A stretch of 64,000 bases of DNA, from assembly GCF_042659465.1 (NCBI RefSeq), contig NZ_JBHSSW010000017.1, positions 120,544-184,543 of the forward strand, given 5' to 3'. Source of the DNA: Ponticaulis profundi. Lineage in GTDB: Bacteria; Pseudomonadota; Alphaproteobacteria; Caulobacterales; Hyphomonadaceae. Position numbers and translations under genes: made by a program. The notes below the pieces were generated by a model that saw only the letters and a list, made by a program, of their open reading frames with translations, did not search any database and had not been told where the DNA came from. Positions 50,834 to 60,199 of the stretch are shown here, piece by piece. The stretch's first letter is position 1; each line of letters opens with the position of its first letter.

Positions 50834-51237
50834 CAACTCTACTCCACGGATGAAGAGTCTGCATGGGGGAGTTTAAATTCGCGTCTCGCAGGCGCGTGCA
50901 ATTCTGAAGAAATTTGCAGCGAATCGGAACCAGTTCGGGCGCGCGCACGTTGTTTGCAAAGTGAAAATTGGACCAGATAGACCAGAAAAACGCGAAATCT
51001 GGAAAAATTCCTGAATTCACAATCGAGAATAGAAAAAATAAAAGAGCCAAGTAAAGCAGCGGTATATTCGGATTATTAAGTAGATTTCATGATCGAATGC
51101 TTACCGTAAAGCATAGTGCACATTGGGTGATAAATGAATGAATGTTTACCATTAACCGTGTGTTAACCAACGTAAATTTACCTATTTGCAGCGTTAACAT
51201 GTTCAGGGCTGATGGCGCGACCCAAGGAAGGTGCAGA
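50834..51237. other. Intergenic region with CtrA-type site before the response regulator
   Basis: This 404-base region holds promoters in both directions. It is AT-rich to the right. No gene is supported. The CtrA-like site is listed separately. A second, degenerate TTTACC-ATTAACC stretch lies directly before it. Confidence 0.5.
51152..51167 (+). promoter_or_regulatory. CtrA-type binding site TTAA-N7-TTAAC
   Basis: TTAA (51152-51155), seven bases, TTAAC (51163-51167) is a perfect match to the CtrA consensus. It lies 71 bases before the response-regulator start. CtrA is the cell-cycle and motility regulator of alphaproteobacteria. Confidence 0.75.
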
Positions 51238-51726
51238 ATGGCTTCCAAACTGAAAGAAAAAGTCTACGGCTTTGCGGCTTCAGACATTCATGGTTTTTCG
51301 CCGGTCCAGAATGATCAGGCAGGCCATCGGATCGCAATCGTTGAAGACAATGACTGGGATTACACCATGCTCAAGCACATGCTCGAGCGGTCCAATCTCC
51401 CGGTCGCAAGTCTTGAACGGTTTGAGTCGATTGATGAGCTTTTGCAATTCGATCCTGAGGCCTTCGACGTGGTGGTCCTTGACCGCTATCTCCCGCTGAG
51501 TGGTCTCAGCGAAACCCGGATCAAGGAAGTGCGCGCGCGGTTCCGAAACTGCGGCGTGCTGATCCATACCGGCCATATCACGCATTCTCTTCGATCGGCT
51601 GCGGCCCATCAGGGCGCGGTGGCCGTCGTCGAGAAAGGCGGCCTCGATGAGAAGGCGCTCGCTTTACTCGTCGAAACCGCAGCCGTGGTTGGACCGACCA
51701 TCCATATGCCGGGTGAAATGCACTAG
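51238..51726 (+). CDS. Single-domain response regulator
   Basis: The 162-residue protein is a receiver domain with an N-terminal extension of about 30 residues and no output domain. Acidic pocket E36/D37 (RIAIVEDND), phosphoacceptor Asp82 (VVVLDRYLP), Thr111 (LIHTGH) and Lys133 (VVEKGG) are all present, so it should be phosphorylated. ATG 51238 follows AAGGAAGG; the open frame upstream lacks a ribosome site. A CtrA site lies upstream and a terminator downstream. No kinase is adjacent. It may act as a CheY-like or DivK-like shuttle; that is inference. Confidence 0.88.
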   Translation: MASKLKEKVYGFAASDIHGFSPVQNDQAGHRIAIVEDNDWDYTMLKHMLERSNLPVASLERFESIDELLQFDPEAFDVVVLDRYLPLSGLSETRIKEVRARFRNCGVLIHTGHITHSLRSAAAHQGAVAVVEKGGLDEKALALLVETAAVVGPTIHMPGEMH

Positions 51727-51768
51727 GCGCAGGTCTGAGTGCTCGTCAGGACATCATCATTGATCTGG

Positions 51769-51794
51769 AAAGCCGCCAACAGGCGGCTTTTTTT
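51769..51794 (+). terminator. Terminator after the response regulator
   Basis: AAAGCCGCC-AACA-GGCGGCTTT is followed by TTTT, 43 bases after the gene. Confidence 0.93.
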
Positions 51795-51850
51795 GCATTC
51801 GAAAAATTCTTCCAATTTTTTCTTGAACCCTCTGATGTCGCGATATAGTG

Positions 51851-51867
51851 ACGTAATAATATTACAT
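51851..51867. promoter_or_regulatory. Zur-like palindrome upstream of znuD
   Basis: GTAAT-AAT-ATTAC with flanks ACGTAATAATATTACAT ends 11 bases before the receptor start. It matches the TGTTATANTATAACA type of Zur box at most positions. Repression by zinc-loaded Zur fits the gene that follows. Confidence 0.65.
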
Positions 51868-51877
51868 AGAGGGCTTC

Positions 51878-54076
51878 ATGAAACGAATTTTGCTGATCAG
51901 CGCCGCCATTCCCTTCGCCGCCGGGGCCGCCTTTGCGCAGGCGAGCGAGCAGGAGTTACGCGAAGAGACGATCATTGTTTCGACACCGGGGCCGGAGCGG
52001 TCTGCCGGTGAGATGATCTCTCACGTCTCGGTGATGGATCGCGATGACCTTATTGCAGATCTGTCCGGAACCCTGGGGGACACGCTGGATCGTCAGCCCG
52101 GCGTTTCGACCACTTACTTTGGTGCAGGCGCCAGTCGTCCCGTTCTGCGTGGCCTCGGGGCAGAGCGCGTCCTTGTTCTGACCAATGGTCTTGGCGCTGT
52201 TGATGTCTCGGCGGCCTCTCCCGATCACCAGTCGACAGGTGATGGCATTGATGCCGAAGCCGTTGAGATCCTGCGCGGACCTGCTGCGCTGGCCTATGGT
52301 GGTCAGGCGATTGGCGGCGTGGTGAATGTGCTGGATGGTCTCATCGTCGACAGCCTGCCGGAAGAAGGGGTGAGCGCGGATCTGATGGCGGCCGGCACCA
52401 CGGTGAATGATGGCGCCGAACTTTCCGGCCGGACCCGTTTTGTCAAAGGGCCTTTCGTTCTGACACTGACCGGCTCCATGCGCGATGCATCCGACTATGA
52501 CATTCCCGGCTTCGCGGAATCGGCTGGTTTCCGCGCACTCGAAGAGGCTGAAGATCACGACCATGATCATGACGAAGATGATCACGATCACGACGAAGAC
52601 GAACATGACCATGAGGGTGATGAAGAGCACGCACGCGATGTGCTCGAAAACTCATACCTTGAAACACAGACGCTCGGCGCAGGGCTGAGCTGGATTGGCG
52701 AGGACGCATTCTTCGGTGTTTCTGTTCGCCAGACCACGTCCGAATACGGTCTTCCCGGTCACAGCCATGATCATGGCGACGAGCATGATCATGAGGAAGA
52801 AGAAGATCATGACGACCACGATCACGATGAGGACGAACATGATCATGAAGAGGGCGAGGAACACGCGCATGAAGATCCGTTTATCGATCTGAAACAGACG
52901 CGTATCGACCTGAAGGGCGGTTTGCTGTTCGACGGCGGCGTTGTGACGAAGCTCGAAGGCGCGCTGTCCTATTCCGATTATGAGCATACCGAGTTTGAAG
53001 CGCCGGGCGAACCGGGGACACGCTATGAAACCGATGGCGTTGAAGGCCGTCTTGAGCTTGATCATACACTTGGCGGTTTCGATGGCGCGCTTGGCGTTCA
53101 GTTCTCCGACATCAGCTTTGCGGCATTCGGCGAAGAGGCGTTCATCGCACCGACAGACACCACCAGCTATGGCGTGTTCCTCTATGAAACCCGCGAATGG
53201 GATGATGGCTTCGGCGTTGAGGGTGGCCTCCGCCTTGAGACGGTCGACTATCAGAATGACCGCTTTGGCAGCCGTGGCTTTGACATGCTGAGCGGATCGC
53301 TCGGCGTCCACAAACACTGGACAAGCGGCTGGTTCGCGGGCCTGCAGGCCACATATTCCGAACGTGCACCAAACCAGAGCGAGCTGTTTGCAGACGGGCT
53401 TCACCTCGCAACCGATCAGTATGAGGTCGGCGATCTCGGACTGGACGTCGAAAAAGCGACCAATCTGGAAGCAACGCTTCGTTGGGAAAGCGCGTCTACG
53501 GAAGTCGGCGCAAGCGTCTTCTATACCGATTTCAGCGACTTCATTTACCTGACGCCGGGTGAAACGCTGCAGGACGGCGTTCTGGTTGATGAGATTGATG
53601 AAACGCCGGTCTATCTCTTCCGTCAGGAAGATGCCGAGTTTGTCGGCTTCGAGATTTACGGCGAGCATCGCTTTGATGCGGCCATCGCAGGCGCGCAATG
53701 GAGCGTGAATGGCAGCCTTGAATATGTGGAAGCCGAGCTTTCAAACGGAGAAAACGTGCCTTACCTGCCACCGCTGACCTTCAATGGTGAGCTCAAGGCG
53801 GACTGGGGCGCTTATAATCTGTCGCTCAACACCACACTCGCGGGCGAACAGAATGATCCGGGCGTCGGCTCGCTGGAAACCGATGGCTATGCGCTGTTCG
53901 GGCTGCGTGGCGCACTCGACGCGGCGACCATCTTCCCGGGCGCGCAGGGCGTTGAGATCTTTGCAGATCTGCGCAACCTGACCGATGAAGACGTTCGCTA
54001 TTCGACATCGGTGCTGAAAGACACGCTGCCTGCGCCGGGGCGTAATCTTCGCTTTGGTGTGAAAGCCAGCTTCTAG
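51878..54076 (+). CDS. znuD: TonB-dependent receptor, ZnuD-like, histidine-rich
   Basis: This 732-residue outer-membrane receptor imports a metal or metal complex with TonB energy. After a signal peptide (about residues 1-21) comes the plug: EETIIVSTPGPERSAGEM, LGDTLDRQPGVSTTYFGAGASRPVLRGLG, EILRGPAALAYGGQAIGGVVNVLDG. The beta barrel contains two His/Asp/Glu-rich loops (about residues 226-252 and 295-333), as in ZnuD, where they capture zinc. The barrel ends GRNLRFGVKASF with a C-terminal Phe. GAGGG precedes ATG 51878, and a Zur-like box lies just before it. Zinc is therefore the probable substrate; nickel or cobalt is possible. Confidence 0.93.
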   Translation: MKRILLISAAIPFAAGAAFAQASEQELREETIIVSTPGPERSAGEMISHVSVMDRDDLIADLSGTLGDTLDRQPGVSTTYFGAGASRPVLRGLGAERVLVLTNGLGAVDVSAASPDHQSTGDGIDAEAVEILRGPAALAYGGQAIGGVVNVLDGLIVDSLPEEGVSADLMAAGTTVNDGAELSGRTRFVKGPFVLTLTGSMRDASDYDIPGFAESAGFRALEEAEDHDHDHDEDDHDHDEDEHDHEGDEEHARDVLENSYLETQTLGAGLSWIGEDAFFGVSVRQTTSEYGLPGHSHDHGDEHDHEEEEDHDDHDHDEDEHDHEEGEEHAHEDPFIDLKQTRIDLKGGLLFDGGVVTKLEGALSYSDYEHTEFEAPGEPGTRYETDGVEGRLELDHTLGGFDGALGVQFSDISFAAFGEEAFIAPTDTTSYGVFLYETREWDDGFGVEGGLRLETVDYQNDRFGSRGFDMLSGSLGVHKHWTSGWFAGLQATYSERAPNQSELFADGLHLATDQYEVGDLGLDVEKATNLEATLRWESASTEVGASVFYTDFSDFIYLTPGETLQDGVLVDEIDETPVYLFRQEDAEFVGFEIYGEHRFDAAIAGAQWSVNGSLEYVEAELSNGENVPYLPPLTFNGELKADWGAYNLSLNTTLAGEQNDPGVGSLETDGYALFGLRGALDAATIFPGAQGVEIFADLRNLTDEDVRYSTSVLKDTLPAPGRNLRFGVKASF

Positions 54077-54096
54077 GCATCACAATGATTGGGCGC

Positions 54097-55374
54097 TCAT
54101 TCTGAGAAATGAGCGTCCAGCCATGCCAGGAAGGGCGTCCAGTCTTCCGGCGTGATCCCATGCGTGCCCTCGCGAAACTGAAAGGCGAGGTCCGCATCTG
54201 GATCGAAATCTCCCAGATCTCTTGCGTCAAACGTCTCGCTGCCGAGCAGTGCATAGACCGCTCCGGCGGCTTTGGCCGCGGTGAACGCTCCTTTCGGATC
54301 AGACCATTTATCCCGCGCAGAATTGCCAAGCAGCAGGAGACGCGGCGCCATCAGAGCGACCAGCGCATGCTGATCAAATGGCAGATCGTCTGCGCGTTCG
54401 GCGTATAAGGCATAGCTTGGGCTAAACCAGTGCGGATAGGTTTCGGTGATCTCTTCTATGCTTTCCCCGACACCGTTTTTCTGGACAGAAGCACCGCCCG
54501 TTCCGGACTGGTGGGCGATTACGCCCGCAATGCGCGGGTCCAGCGCGCCTGCCAGAAGAGACACTTTGGCAGAGCGTGAATGGCCGAACAGAATGACGCG
54601 TGTTTCGTCGAGCCCGTGATCTGTTTCGACATAATCTGTGATCCGGCTGGCCACCCAGGCCCAGATGCCGATCGCGCCATAGGGGCCGTGATCCATATCG
54701 GTCTTTGGTAGCTCCGCCAGCGCCTCCAGCCCGGCCTCAGAGGCATCCGGCACGATCATTCCGGGATAATACGCGCCAAAGGCAAAGCCATGATCAATCA
54801 GCGCTTCCAGCGGTGGGGTCTCGATATACCGACCGAAGATAAAGGTCGCGATCGACATGCCAAAGCCGTCATGATCGCAATAACCGGGATAGGCGAGGTC
54901 CTCCGGGCGCTCGACGCCGTCAAAGGGCAGGGTAACGTCATTCGGGCAAGAGCCCGCGCCCAGAATAACGGGATGCGGCCCTTTTGTATTCGGGACGACG
55001 AAATGGACATCCTGACGATAGGTCTCTGCGCCGATGGCGAGCGATAGCTGAACGCCGATCAGGCTGGCCTTGCCGTCCAGAAATTCCGGATCAATCACCT
55101 TGCGGGACACGGTGCTGGCGCGAATGTCAGCTGGGCGACTGCCATAGACCTGGCTCAGCAGCATATTGCGCCAGAAGGGGGCGCGAATCTCGCGCCATGC
55201 CTCTGGCGTTGTGACCTCTGCCATGCCGCCGATTGGCGCCAGCAGGTCCGGTTTTGCAGGGCTGGTTTCCGGCGTTTCATTCACGCGCGGAAGCAGAAAG
55301 GTTGAGCAGCCCGCAACACCGCCAACAATGACGAGAAGGATCGCCAGCCCTAACCATTTGAGCACTCTGATCAA
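54097..55374 (-). CDS. CE15-like esterase lipoprotein
   Basis: The 425-residue protein is an alpha/beta hydrolase of the glucuronoyl-esterase (CE15) type, which cleaves ester links of glucuronic acid in plant or algal polysaccharides. It has a lipoprotein signal with lipobox VAGC, a hydrolase core with Ser266 in VILFGHSRSAK, the GxSRxxK motif of CE15, and His405 in GTHGITPEDW as the probable catalytic base. TTG 55374 is the start, behind GGAG. No polysaccharide-utilisation genes are adjacent. It is co-directional with the ArsC-type gene upstream. Substrate preference is inference. Confidence 0.82.
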   Translation of the reverse strand: MIRVLKWLGLAILLVIVGGVAGCSTFLLPRVNETPETSPAKPDLLAPIGGMAEVTTPEAWREIRAPFWRNMLLSQVYGSRPADIRASTVSRKVIDPEFLDGKASLIGVQLSLAIGAETYRQDVHFVVPNTKGPHPVILGAGSCPNDVTLPFDGVERPEDLAYPGYCDHDGFGMSIATFIFGRYIETPPLEALIDHGFAFGAYYPGMIVPDASEAGLEALAELPKTDMDHGPYGAIGIWAWVASRITDYVETDHGLDETRVILFGHSRSAKVSLLAGALDPRIAGVIAHQSGTGGASVQKNGVGESIEEITETYPHWFSPSYALYAERADDLPFDQHALVALMAPRLLLLGNSARDKWSDPKGAFTAAKAAGAVYALLGSETFDARDLGDFDPDADLAFQFREGTHGITPEDWTPFLAWLDAHFSE

Positions 55375-55419
55375 GAAAGGCTCCTTTGGAACGGTTGAGG
55401 GCTGCCGGCGGGTCTGCTG

Positions 55420-55767
55420 CTAGCGAATGTCCAGCAGGTTTTCGATCGGGCGACCGAGCACGGCCTTGTCGCCATTGATGCCGATCGGGCGCTGAATGAG
55501 GCGTGGGTTTTCCGCCATGGCTGCAAAGACTTCATCGTCGCTGGCCGTGTCCGGGAGTTCGAATTTCTTGGCATCCTTTTCGCGCAGGAATTCGCGCGGT
55601 GAGGAGACGCCCATTTTCTTTGCAATGTCTCGAAGCTCGTCTTCGCTCAGAGCTTCAGATGCATTCATGTATTTGCGCAGGTCGACTTCAACCCCTGCAT
55701 TGTCGAGCAGGTCCAGTCCATTGCGGGACGTTGAGCAGGATGGATTATGGAGAAGAATATAGCTCAT
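55420..55767 (-). CDS. ArsC-family arsenate reductase-like protein
   Basis: This 115-residue protein belongs to the glutaredoxin-coupled ArsC/YffB group. It has the HNPSCSTSRNGLDLL active-site loop with Cys11, and NPRLIQRPIGINGDKAVLGRP, the conserved Arg-Pro region. ArsC reduces arsenate to arsenite, but the family also contains Spx-like members; no ars genes are nearby, so the role is uncertain. ATG 55767 has no clear ribosome site. It lies between the lipoprotein and CE15 genes on one strand. Confidence 0.88.
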   Translation of the reverse strand: MSYILLHNPSCSTSRNGLDLLDNAGVEVDLRKYMNASEALSEDELRDIAKKMGVSSPREFLREKDAKKFELPDTASDDEVFAAMAENPRLIQRPIGINGDKAVLGRPIENLLDIR

Positions 55768-55785
55768 CTATGTAGTCGTAACTTT

Positions 55786-56583
55786 CTATTGTCCGAGATC
55801 CGTAGCGGACCCGAAATCTTCAATCGGCGTCTGTATGACGCCGGGTGTGTTCATAGCCTCTGAGTAGAGGAGCCATGCTCGGCTTGCAGCCTCGTCATCG
55901 CATGTCACCTGAACCCATTGGTATCTGTCTTCCGGTACTGGATCTCCATCGATCATGTCGACCAGATCTTGCAGTCCGACCTCGTACACATGGCCCTCAA
56001 CCCGAATAATGCCATACCCTTCAGAAAGGTAGCGCAAAATTTCAACCTGATCGCCTGGCGCCAGCGCCAGTTCAATGACGTCACTTGCCTCGCCGGGTGT
56101 GAAGGCTTCGAGCGAGCCTTCGGCGATCACGTTTCGCTTGGCGATCTTGTTCATGATGACGAAGTTCAGCTCGTCGTCAGCGGCCCGTGCTTCATTCCAT
56201 TGGTGAATGGTGACATTCTGGTCGAGCGGGCAGGAGATCTCCGCGGCCAGAGACAGATCGGAATTGGCGCGCCCCATCAGGACGACATTTTCGCCCTCAA
56301 TCGAGAAGCCATCGGGATACTCGCCTGACCAGCCATCGCCGAAATACCAGCTTTCATCCTGCGTCGTCAGCAGGTCTGTCGGTGGCAGGACAGCCACGTC
56401 CGTCTCTGGCGTATCTGGCTCGCTGGTCTCCGCGGTCTCACGCTCTGGCGGTGCTGTATCTGCCGGCGTTTCAGGCGGCGTCTCGCTGGCGGCTGGCGTT
56501 GGTGGCTCTTCCGGTTTCTTGCCGGGGCCACAGGCCGCAGCCAGCAGTAAAACGGTCAGCGCGGGAAAAATAAGTTTCGACAA
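55786..56583 (-). CDS. Lipoprotein with proline-rich linker, unknown function
   Basis: The 265-residue protein has a lipoprotein signal with lipobox LAAAC, a Pro/Glu/Thr-rich linker of about 60 residues, and a folded domain (about 85-265) that starts DESWYFGDGWSGEYPDGF and ends CDDEAASRAWLLYSEAMNTPG. The start is TTG 56583: GGGAGG lies seven bases before it, and the ATG at 56598 is part of that ribosome site. I recognise no family. It is followed by the ArsC-type gene 18 bases downstream. Confidence 0.75.
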   Translation of the reverse strand: MSKLIFPALTVLLLAAACGPGKKPEEPPTPAASETPPETPADTAPPERETAETSEPDTPETDVAVLPPTDLLTTQDESWYFGDGWSGEYPDGFSIEGENVVLMGRANSDLSLAAEISCPLDQNVTIHQWNEARAADDELNFVIMNKIAKRNVIAEGSLEAFTPGEASDVIELALAPGDQVEILRYLSEGYGIIRVEGHVYEVGLQDLVDMIDGDPVPEDRYQWVQVTCDDEAASRAWLLYSEAMNTPGVIQTPIEDFGSATDLGQ

Positions 56584-56869
56584 ATGTGTGCCTCCCACGG
56601 GTTCCGACCCAGTATGTCTTTGCCCGGTTTTATTTGTACAGTATCAAATCAGCCTGCACATGTTCAACCGCTCTGATCGGTCAATATTTTATCATGCACA
56701 AGTATGAGATTTCTCGCTATCGCATGAAAGTGACTTATCTTTCGCTTTTGGCTAAGAAAACAGTCCCAATCCGGTGAACTGACGTAGCTTTGCCTGGCAC
56801 AGACGAACAAAAATCATCTGTTTCATGTTTTGCTTGAAACCTAACACAGACAAGGGCAGTTGACATTTC

Positions 56870-58417
56870 ATGTCTCAAGAACGCCGTAAATCGTCCGTCA
56901 CCGTCCGCAATGCAGAGCTTGCGGATATCCCTGGTATCGTTGCCCTGACAGGCCGCATCTACAAGGATGAGCCGCCATACACGCCTGGTATGATCCAGGG
57001 ACAGATCACGAAATTCCCGAGTGGCCAGTTCGTGGTTGAGTATGACGGCGAGATTGTCGGTTATGCCGCAAGCTTCCGGATTTCAGAGCGTCTCTGCATG
57101 GGGCCGCATACCTGGGATTCCATCACGGGCGGCGGCTATGGCGCACGTCACAGCCCGAAAGGCCAGTGGCTTTACGGCATGGAGGTTTGCGTCGATCCGG
57201 ATCGGCGTCGTCTGCGCATCGGTCAGCGCCTCTATGATGCCCGTCAGAGCCTGTGTGAAACCAAGGACATCAAGGGCATTGTGTTCGGCGGGCGTCTGCC
57301 GGGCTGGTCGCGTCGCAAGCGCAAATACCCTGATCCCGTCGATTATGTGACAGCCGTTGAAGAGAAGAAGATCACGGATCCAACCGTGAGCTTCCATCTC
57401 AAACAGGGCTTTGAATGCATTGGCATTCTGCGAGGTTATGCTCCGGATGATACGCCATCCGGCGGTTTTGCGACGCATATGGTGTGGCGCAATCCTTATT
57501 ATAGCGGCGAGGCTGATCAGAAAAAACCGAAACACTTCCTCACGGATTCGGTGCGCATCTGCACGGTTCAGTTCCAGCAGCGCATGGTGAAGGATTTCGA
57601 GGAATTCATGGGCAATGTCGAATATTTCGTCGATGTTGCTGCCGACTATCGGTGTGACTTTGTCGTCTTCCCGGAGCTGTTTACGCTGCAATTGCTGGCG
57701 TTCGAGGAAAAGCGCCTGTCTGCCGTTGAGGCCATTGAAAGCCTGACGCGCTATACGCCGCGCTTCATTGATGAAATGCGCCAGCTCGCCATCAGCTATA
57801 ACATCAACATTATCGGCGGTTCGCACCCGACCCGCACCGATGATGGCGACATTCAGAACGTCGCCTATGTCTTCCTGCGTGATGGCTCCGTCCATGCGCA
57901 GGAGAAGATCCACCCAACGCCGGATGAGCGCAGCTGGTGGGGCATCAAAGGCGGCGATGAGCTCCAGACCATTCTGACCGATTGCGGTCCGATCGGCGTG
58001 CTGATCTGCTATGACTCCGAATTCCCGGAACTTGCCCGCAAGCTCGCTGATGAAGGCGCGCGCATTCTTTTCGTGCCGTATTGTACAGACAGTCGTCCGG
58101 GCCATTTGCGCGTGCGTTATTGCTGTCAGGCCCGCGCGATCGAGAACCAGTGCTATGTCGTCACCTCCGGCAATGTCGGCAATTTGCCGAATGTGGAGAA
58201 TATGGACGTACAATATGCGCAATCGGCCATTCTCACACCGTGCGACCTGCCATTTGCCCGCGACGGCATTGCTGCCGAAGCGAGTGAAAACGTCGAAACG
58301 GTCATCATGACCGACCTTGATCTTCAGGATCTGAACTGGGCGCGTGTTGAGGGCAGTGTACAGAACCTGCGAGACCGCCGCTTCGATCTTTACAAGACGC
58401 AGTGGAAAGGCAGCTAG
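56870..58417 (+). CDS. GNAT acetyltransferase - carbon-nitrogen hydrolase fusion
   Basis: This 515-residue cytoplasmic protein joins a GNAT-type acetyltransferase domain (about residues 8-205: YGMEVCVDPDRRRLRIGQRLYDARQSLC is the acetyl-CoA loop) to a nitrilase-type amidase domain (about 225-500). The amidase triad is Glu in VFPELFTLQ near 267, Lys in AQEKIHPTPDE near 346, and Cys in VLICYDSEFPE near 379. Fusions of this type are known in bacteria; the joint substrate is not established, with N-acyl amines or N-acetyl compounds plausible. The start ATG 56870 has only a weak ribosome site. The Sel1-repeat gene follows 65 bases downstream. Confidence 0.92.
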   Translation: MSQERRKSSVTVRNAELADIPGIVALTGRIYKDEPPYTPGMIQGQITKFPSGQFVVEYDGEIVGYAASFRISERLCMGPHTWDSITGGGYGARHSPKGQWLYGMEVCVDPDRRRLRIGQRLYDARQSLCETKDIKGIVFGGRLPGWSRRKRKYPDPVDYVTAVEEKKITDPTVSFHLKQGFECIGILRGYAPDDTPSGGFATHMVWRNPYYSGEADQKKPKHFLTDSVRICTVQFQQRMVKDFEEFMGNVEYFVDVAADYRCDFVVFPELFTLQLLAFEEKRLSAVEAIESLTRYTPRFIDEMRQLAISYNINIIGGSHPTRTDDGDIQNVAYVFLRDGSVHAQEKIHPTPDERSWWGIKGGDELQTILTDCGPIGVLICYDSEFPELARKLADEGARILFVPYCTDSRPGHLRVRYCCQARAIENQCYVVTSGNVGNLPNVENMDVQYAQSAILTPCDLPFARDGIAAEASENVETVIMTDLDLQDLNWARVEGSVQNLRDRRFDLYKTQWKGS

Positions 58418-58482
58418 ACTTTCGGCTGCAGCGGGTGAAAAATACTTCAGTTATGTCTGACGGGTAGGTGGGAGGCCTGTGG

Positions 58483-59928
58483 ATGCTGAAGTCTGTTCTG
58501 GTGGCTGTGCTGGGCTTGTGCCTGGCGGGCCTGTTTGGTGGCGCGCGGGCGCAATTCCTCGATGTGACCCCGGTTCCTGAAGCCCGCTGGTCGGAACCGG
58601 GCAGCGTTTCCTACACGCAGAACGAAAATGCGAAACGCCTCTATGCGGCGGGCCAGTATGATCAGGCGAAAGCCATTTGGGAAAACCTGATCCGGTATGG
58701 CAGCCTTGAGGCGCTCAACAATCTGGGCGTCTATTATCGCGAAGGCAAAGCCGTGCCGAGCGACTATGCGAAGGCTGTTTCGCTCTGGCAGCAGGCCGCC
58801 GAACAGAATTTCACCCCATCCCTGATGAACCTTGCCGGGCTTTATCGCTCGGGTTATCCGGGCCAGCCTGCTAATGCGCAGAAGGCCTTTCAGACCTATG
58901 TTCTGGCGGGCCGGGCAGGCGATGAAAACGGCGCCTATATCGCGGCCAATATGGCCTTTAACGGCGAGGGAATTGCCTCCAATTTCGCAGACGGTCATCG
59001 CCTGCTTATGCTGGCGGCTGATCTCGGCAATCCTTCGGCCTTCCTGACCATGGGAAAGTTTGACGAGCTGGGCCTCAATCCGGACGGCGACCTGATGTCG
59101 GCCCGCAACTGGTATGAGCAGGCCGATGCCATGGGCCATCCGCTGGCCGCAGCGGCGCTTCGCGACCTTCCACCGCTCGACATGGCGTTTGTAAACGCCC
59201 TCATGCGTGAGGGACGTCACAGCGACGCCCGCCGCATCGCCTATCGTCTTTGCTGGGAGGGCGGCGATGCCTATGCCTGCGAATTGCAGGGGCGTTATGA
59301 CCTGCTGGGAGCGACAGGCGTTTATCGCGACTATGCCAGCGCCGCTAAAGCGCTTGAGAAAGCCTGCAATGGGCGCGTCGGCGATGCCTGCGTGAATTTT
59401 GCCCATGCCGTTGCCGAAGGCAGCCAGCTCGCACCTCAGAAATTCACCCGCGCGCAATTCTCAAGAGCCGAATATGAATACACCCGCGCCTGCGACGAAC
59501 AGCAGAACTATAATGCCTGCGCCGGGGTCGTTTTCTTCAATTATTACAGCTATTTCGGGCTGAATAACGGTCAGAAGATCATGAAGTATGGCGGTCAGGC
59601 CTGCATGAATGGCGGCAATGATTTTGCCTGCGATGTCTGGATGCCCATGTTCAATGCCTCCGTGCCAGCCGTCTCCAGCGGCGGTTCCGGATCAAAAATC
59701 GGCAATTTCCTCGGCAATACGCTCGCTGCTGTGGTCGGTGGGCTCGCCGCAGGCGCTGAGCAGTACAACGCCAATTCGGGCTCTACGAGCAGCTATCGCA
59801 GCACCAGCGCGACCAGTAGCGCCAGCACAGACACCAGCATGCGTGATTTCAATCAGTATCTGAACTCCGTGAAGTCCATTGGTACGGCTTATTCTGCGCC
59901 TTGCCCGCCCAGCAATCCATACTGTTAA
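58483..59928 (+). CDS. Exported Sel1-like repeat protein
   Basis: The 481-residue protein has a signal peptide (about residues 1-23) and several Sel1-like TPR repeats (EALNNLGVYYREGKAVPSDYAKAVSLWQQAAEQNF, PSLMNLAGLYRSGYPGQPANAQKAFQTYVLAGRAGDENGA, AADLGNPSAFLTMGKFDELG) that build a superhelical binding surface. A Cys-rich middle (CWEGGDAYACELQ, KACNGRVGDACVNFA, RACDEQQNYNACAGVV) and a Ser/Thr-rich tail ending PPSNPYC follow. GGGAGG precedes ATG 58483. Periplasmic Sel1 proteins act as scaffolds in envelope processes; partner unknown. Confidence 0.85.
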   Translation: MLKSVLVAVLGLCLAGLFGGARAQFLDVTPVPEARWSEPGSVSYTQNENAKRLYAAGQYDQAKAIWENLIRYGSLEALNNLGVYYREGKAVPSDYAKAVSLWQQAAEQNFTPSLMNLAGLYRSGYPGQPANAQKAFQTYVLAGRAGDENGAYIAANMAFNGEGIASNFADGHRLLMLAADLGNPSAFLTMGKFDELGLNPDGDLMSARNWYEQADAMGHPLAAAALRDLPPLDMAFVNALMREGRHSDARRIAYRLCWEGGDAYACELQGRYDLLGATGVYRDYASAAKALEKACNGRVGDACVNFAHAVAEGSQLAPQKFTRAQFSRAEYEYTRACDEQQNYNACAGVVFFNYYSYFGLNNGQKIMKYGGQACMNGGNDFACDVWMPMFNASVPAVSSGGSGSKIGNFLGNTLAAVVGGLAAGAEQYNANSGSTSSYRSTSATSSASTDTSMRDFNQYLNSVKSIGTAYSAPCPPSNPYC

Positions 59929-60199
59929 CCGGCTCAGATGAGCGCTCAATAATCTGCCAGTATTGCCGCACTTCCGGGGCTCGCTTTCGGGCGATATGGC
60001 CGAGATTGCTGCAAGGCTGTTTCTTGAAATGGCGCTTTAACCGAAAATTCTTCTGCTGAACAAGAATAGGTAATTTCTAATACCTTGAAAACGCAAGAAT
60101 ACTTAATTTTTGGGGCAATTTGAGTGAGTTTTCAGGGTTGTTCTTATCATTCTCTAACCTTTTTCAACCAGTGTTTCAGGACCAAGGTTGGAGGAATGG

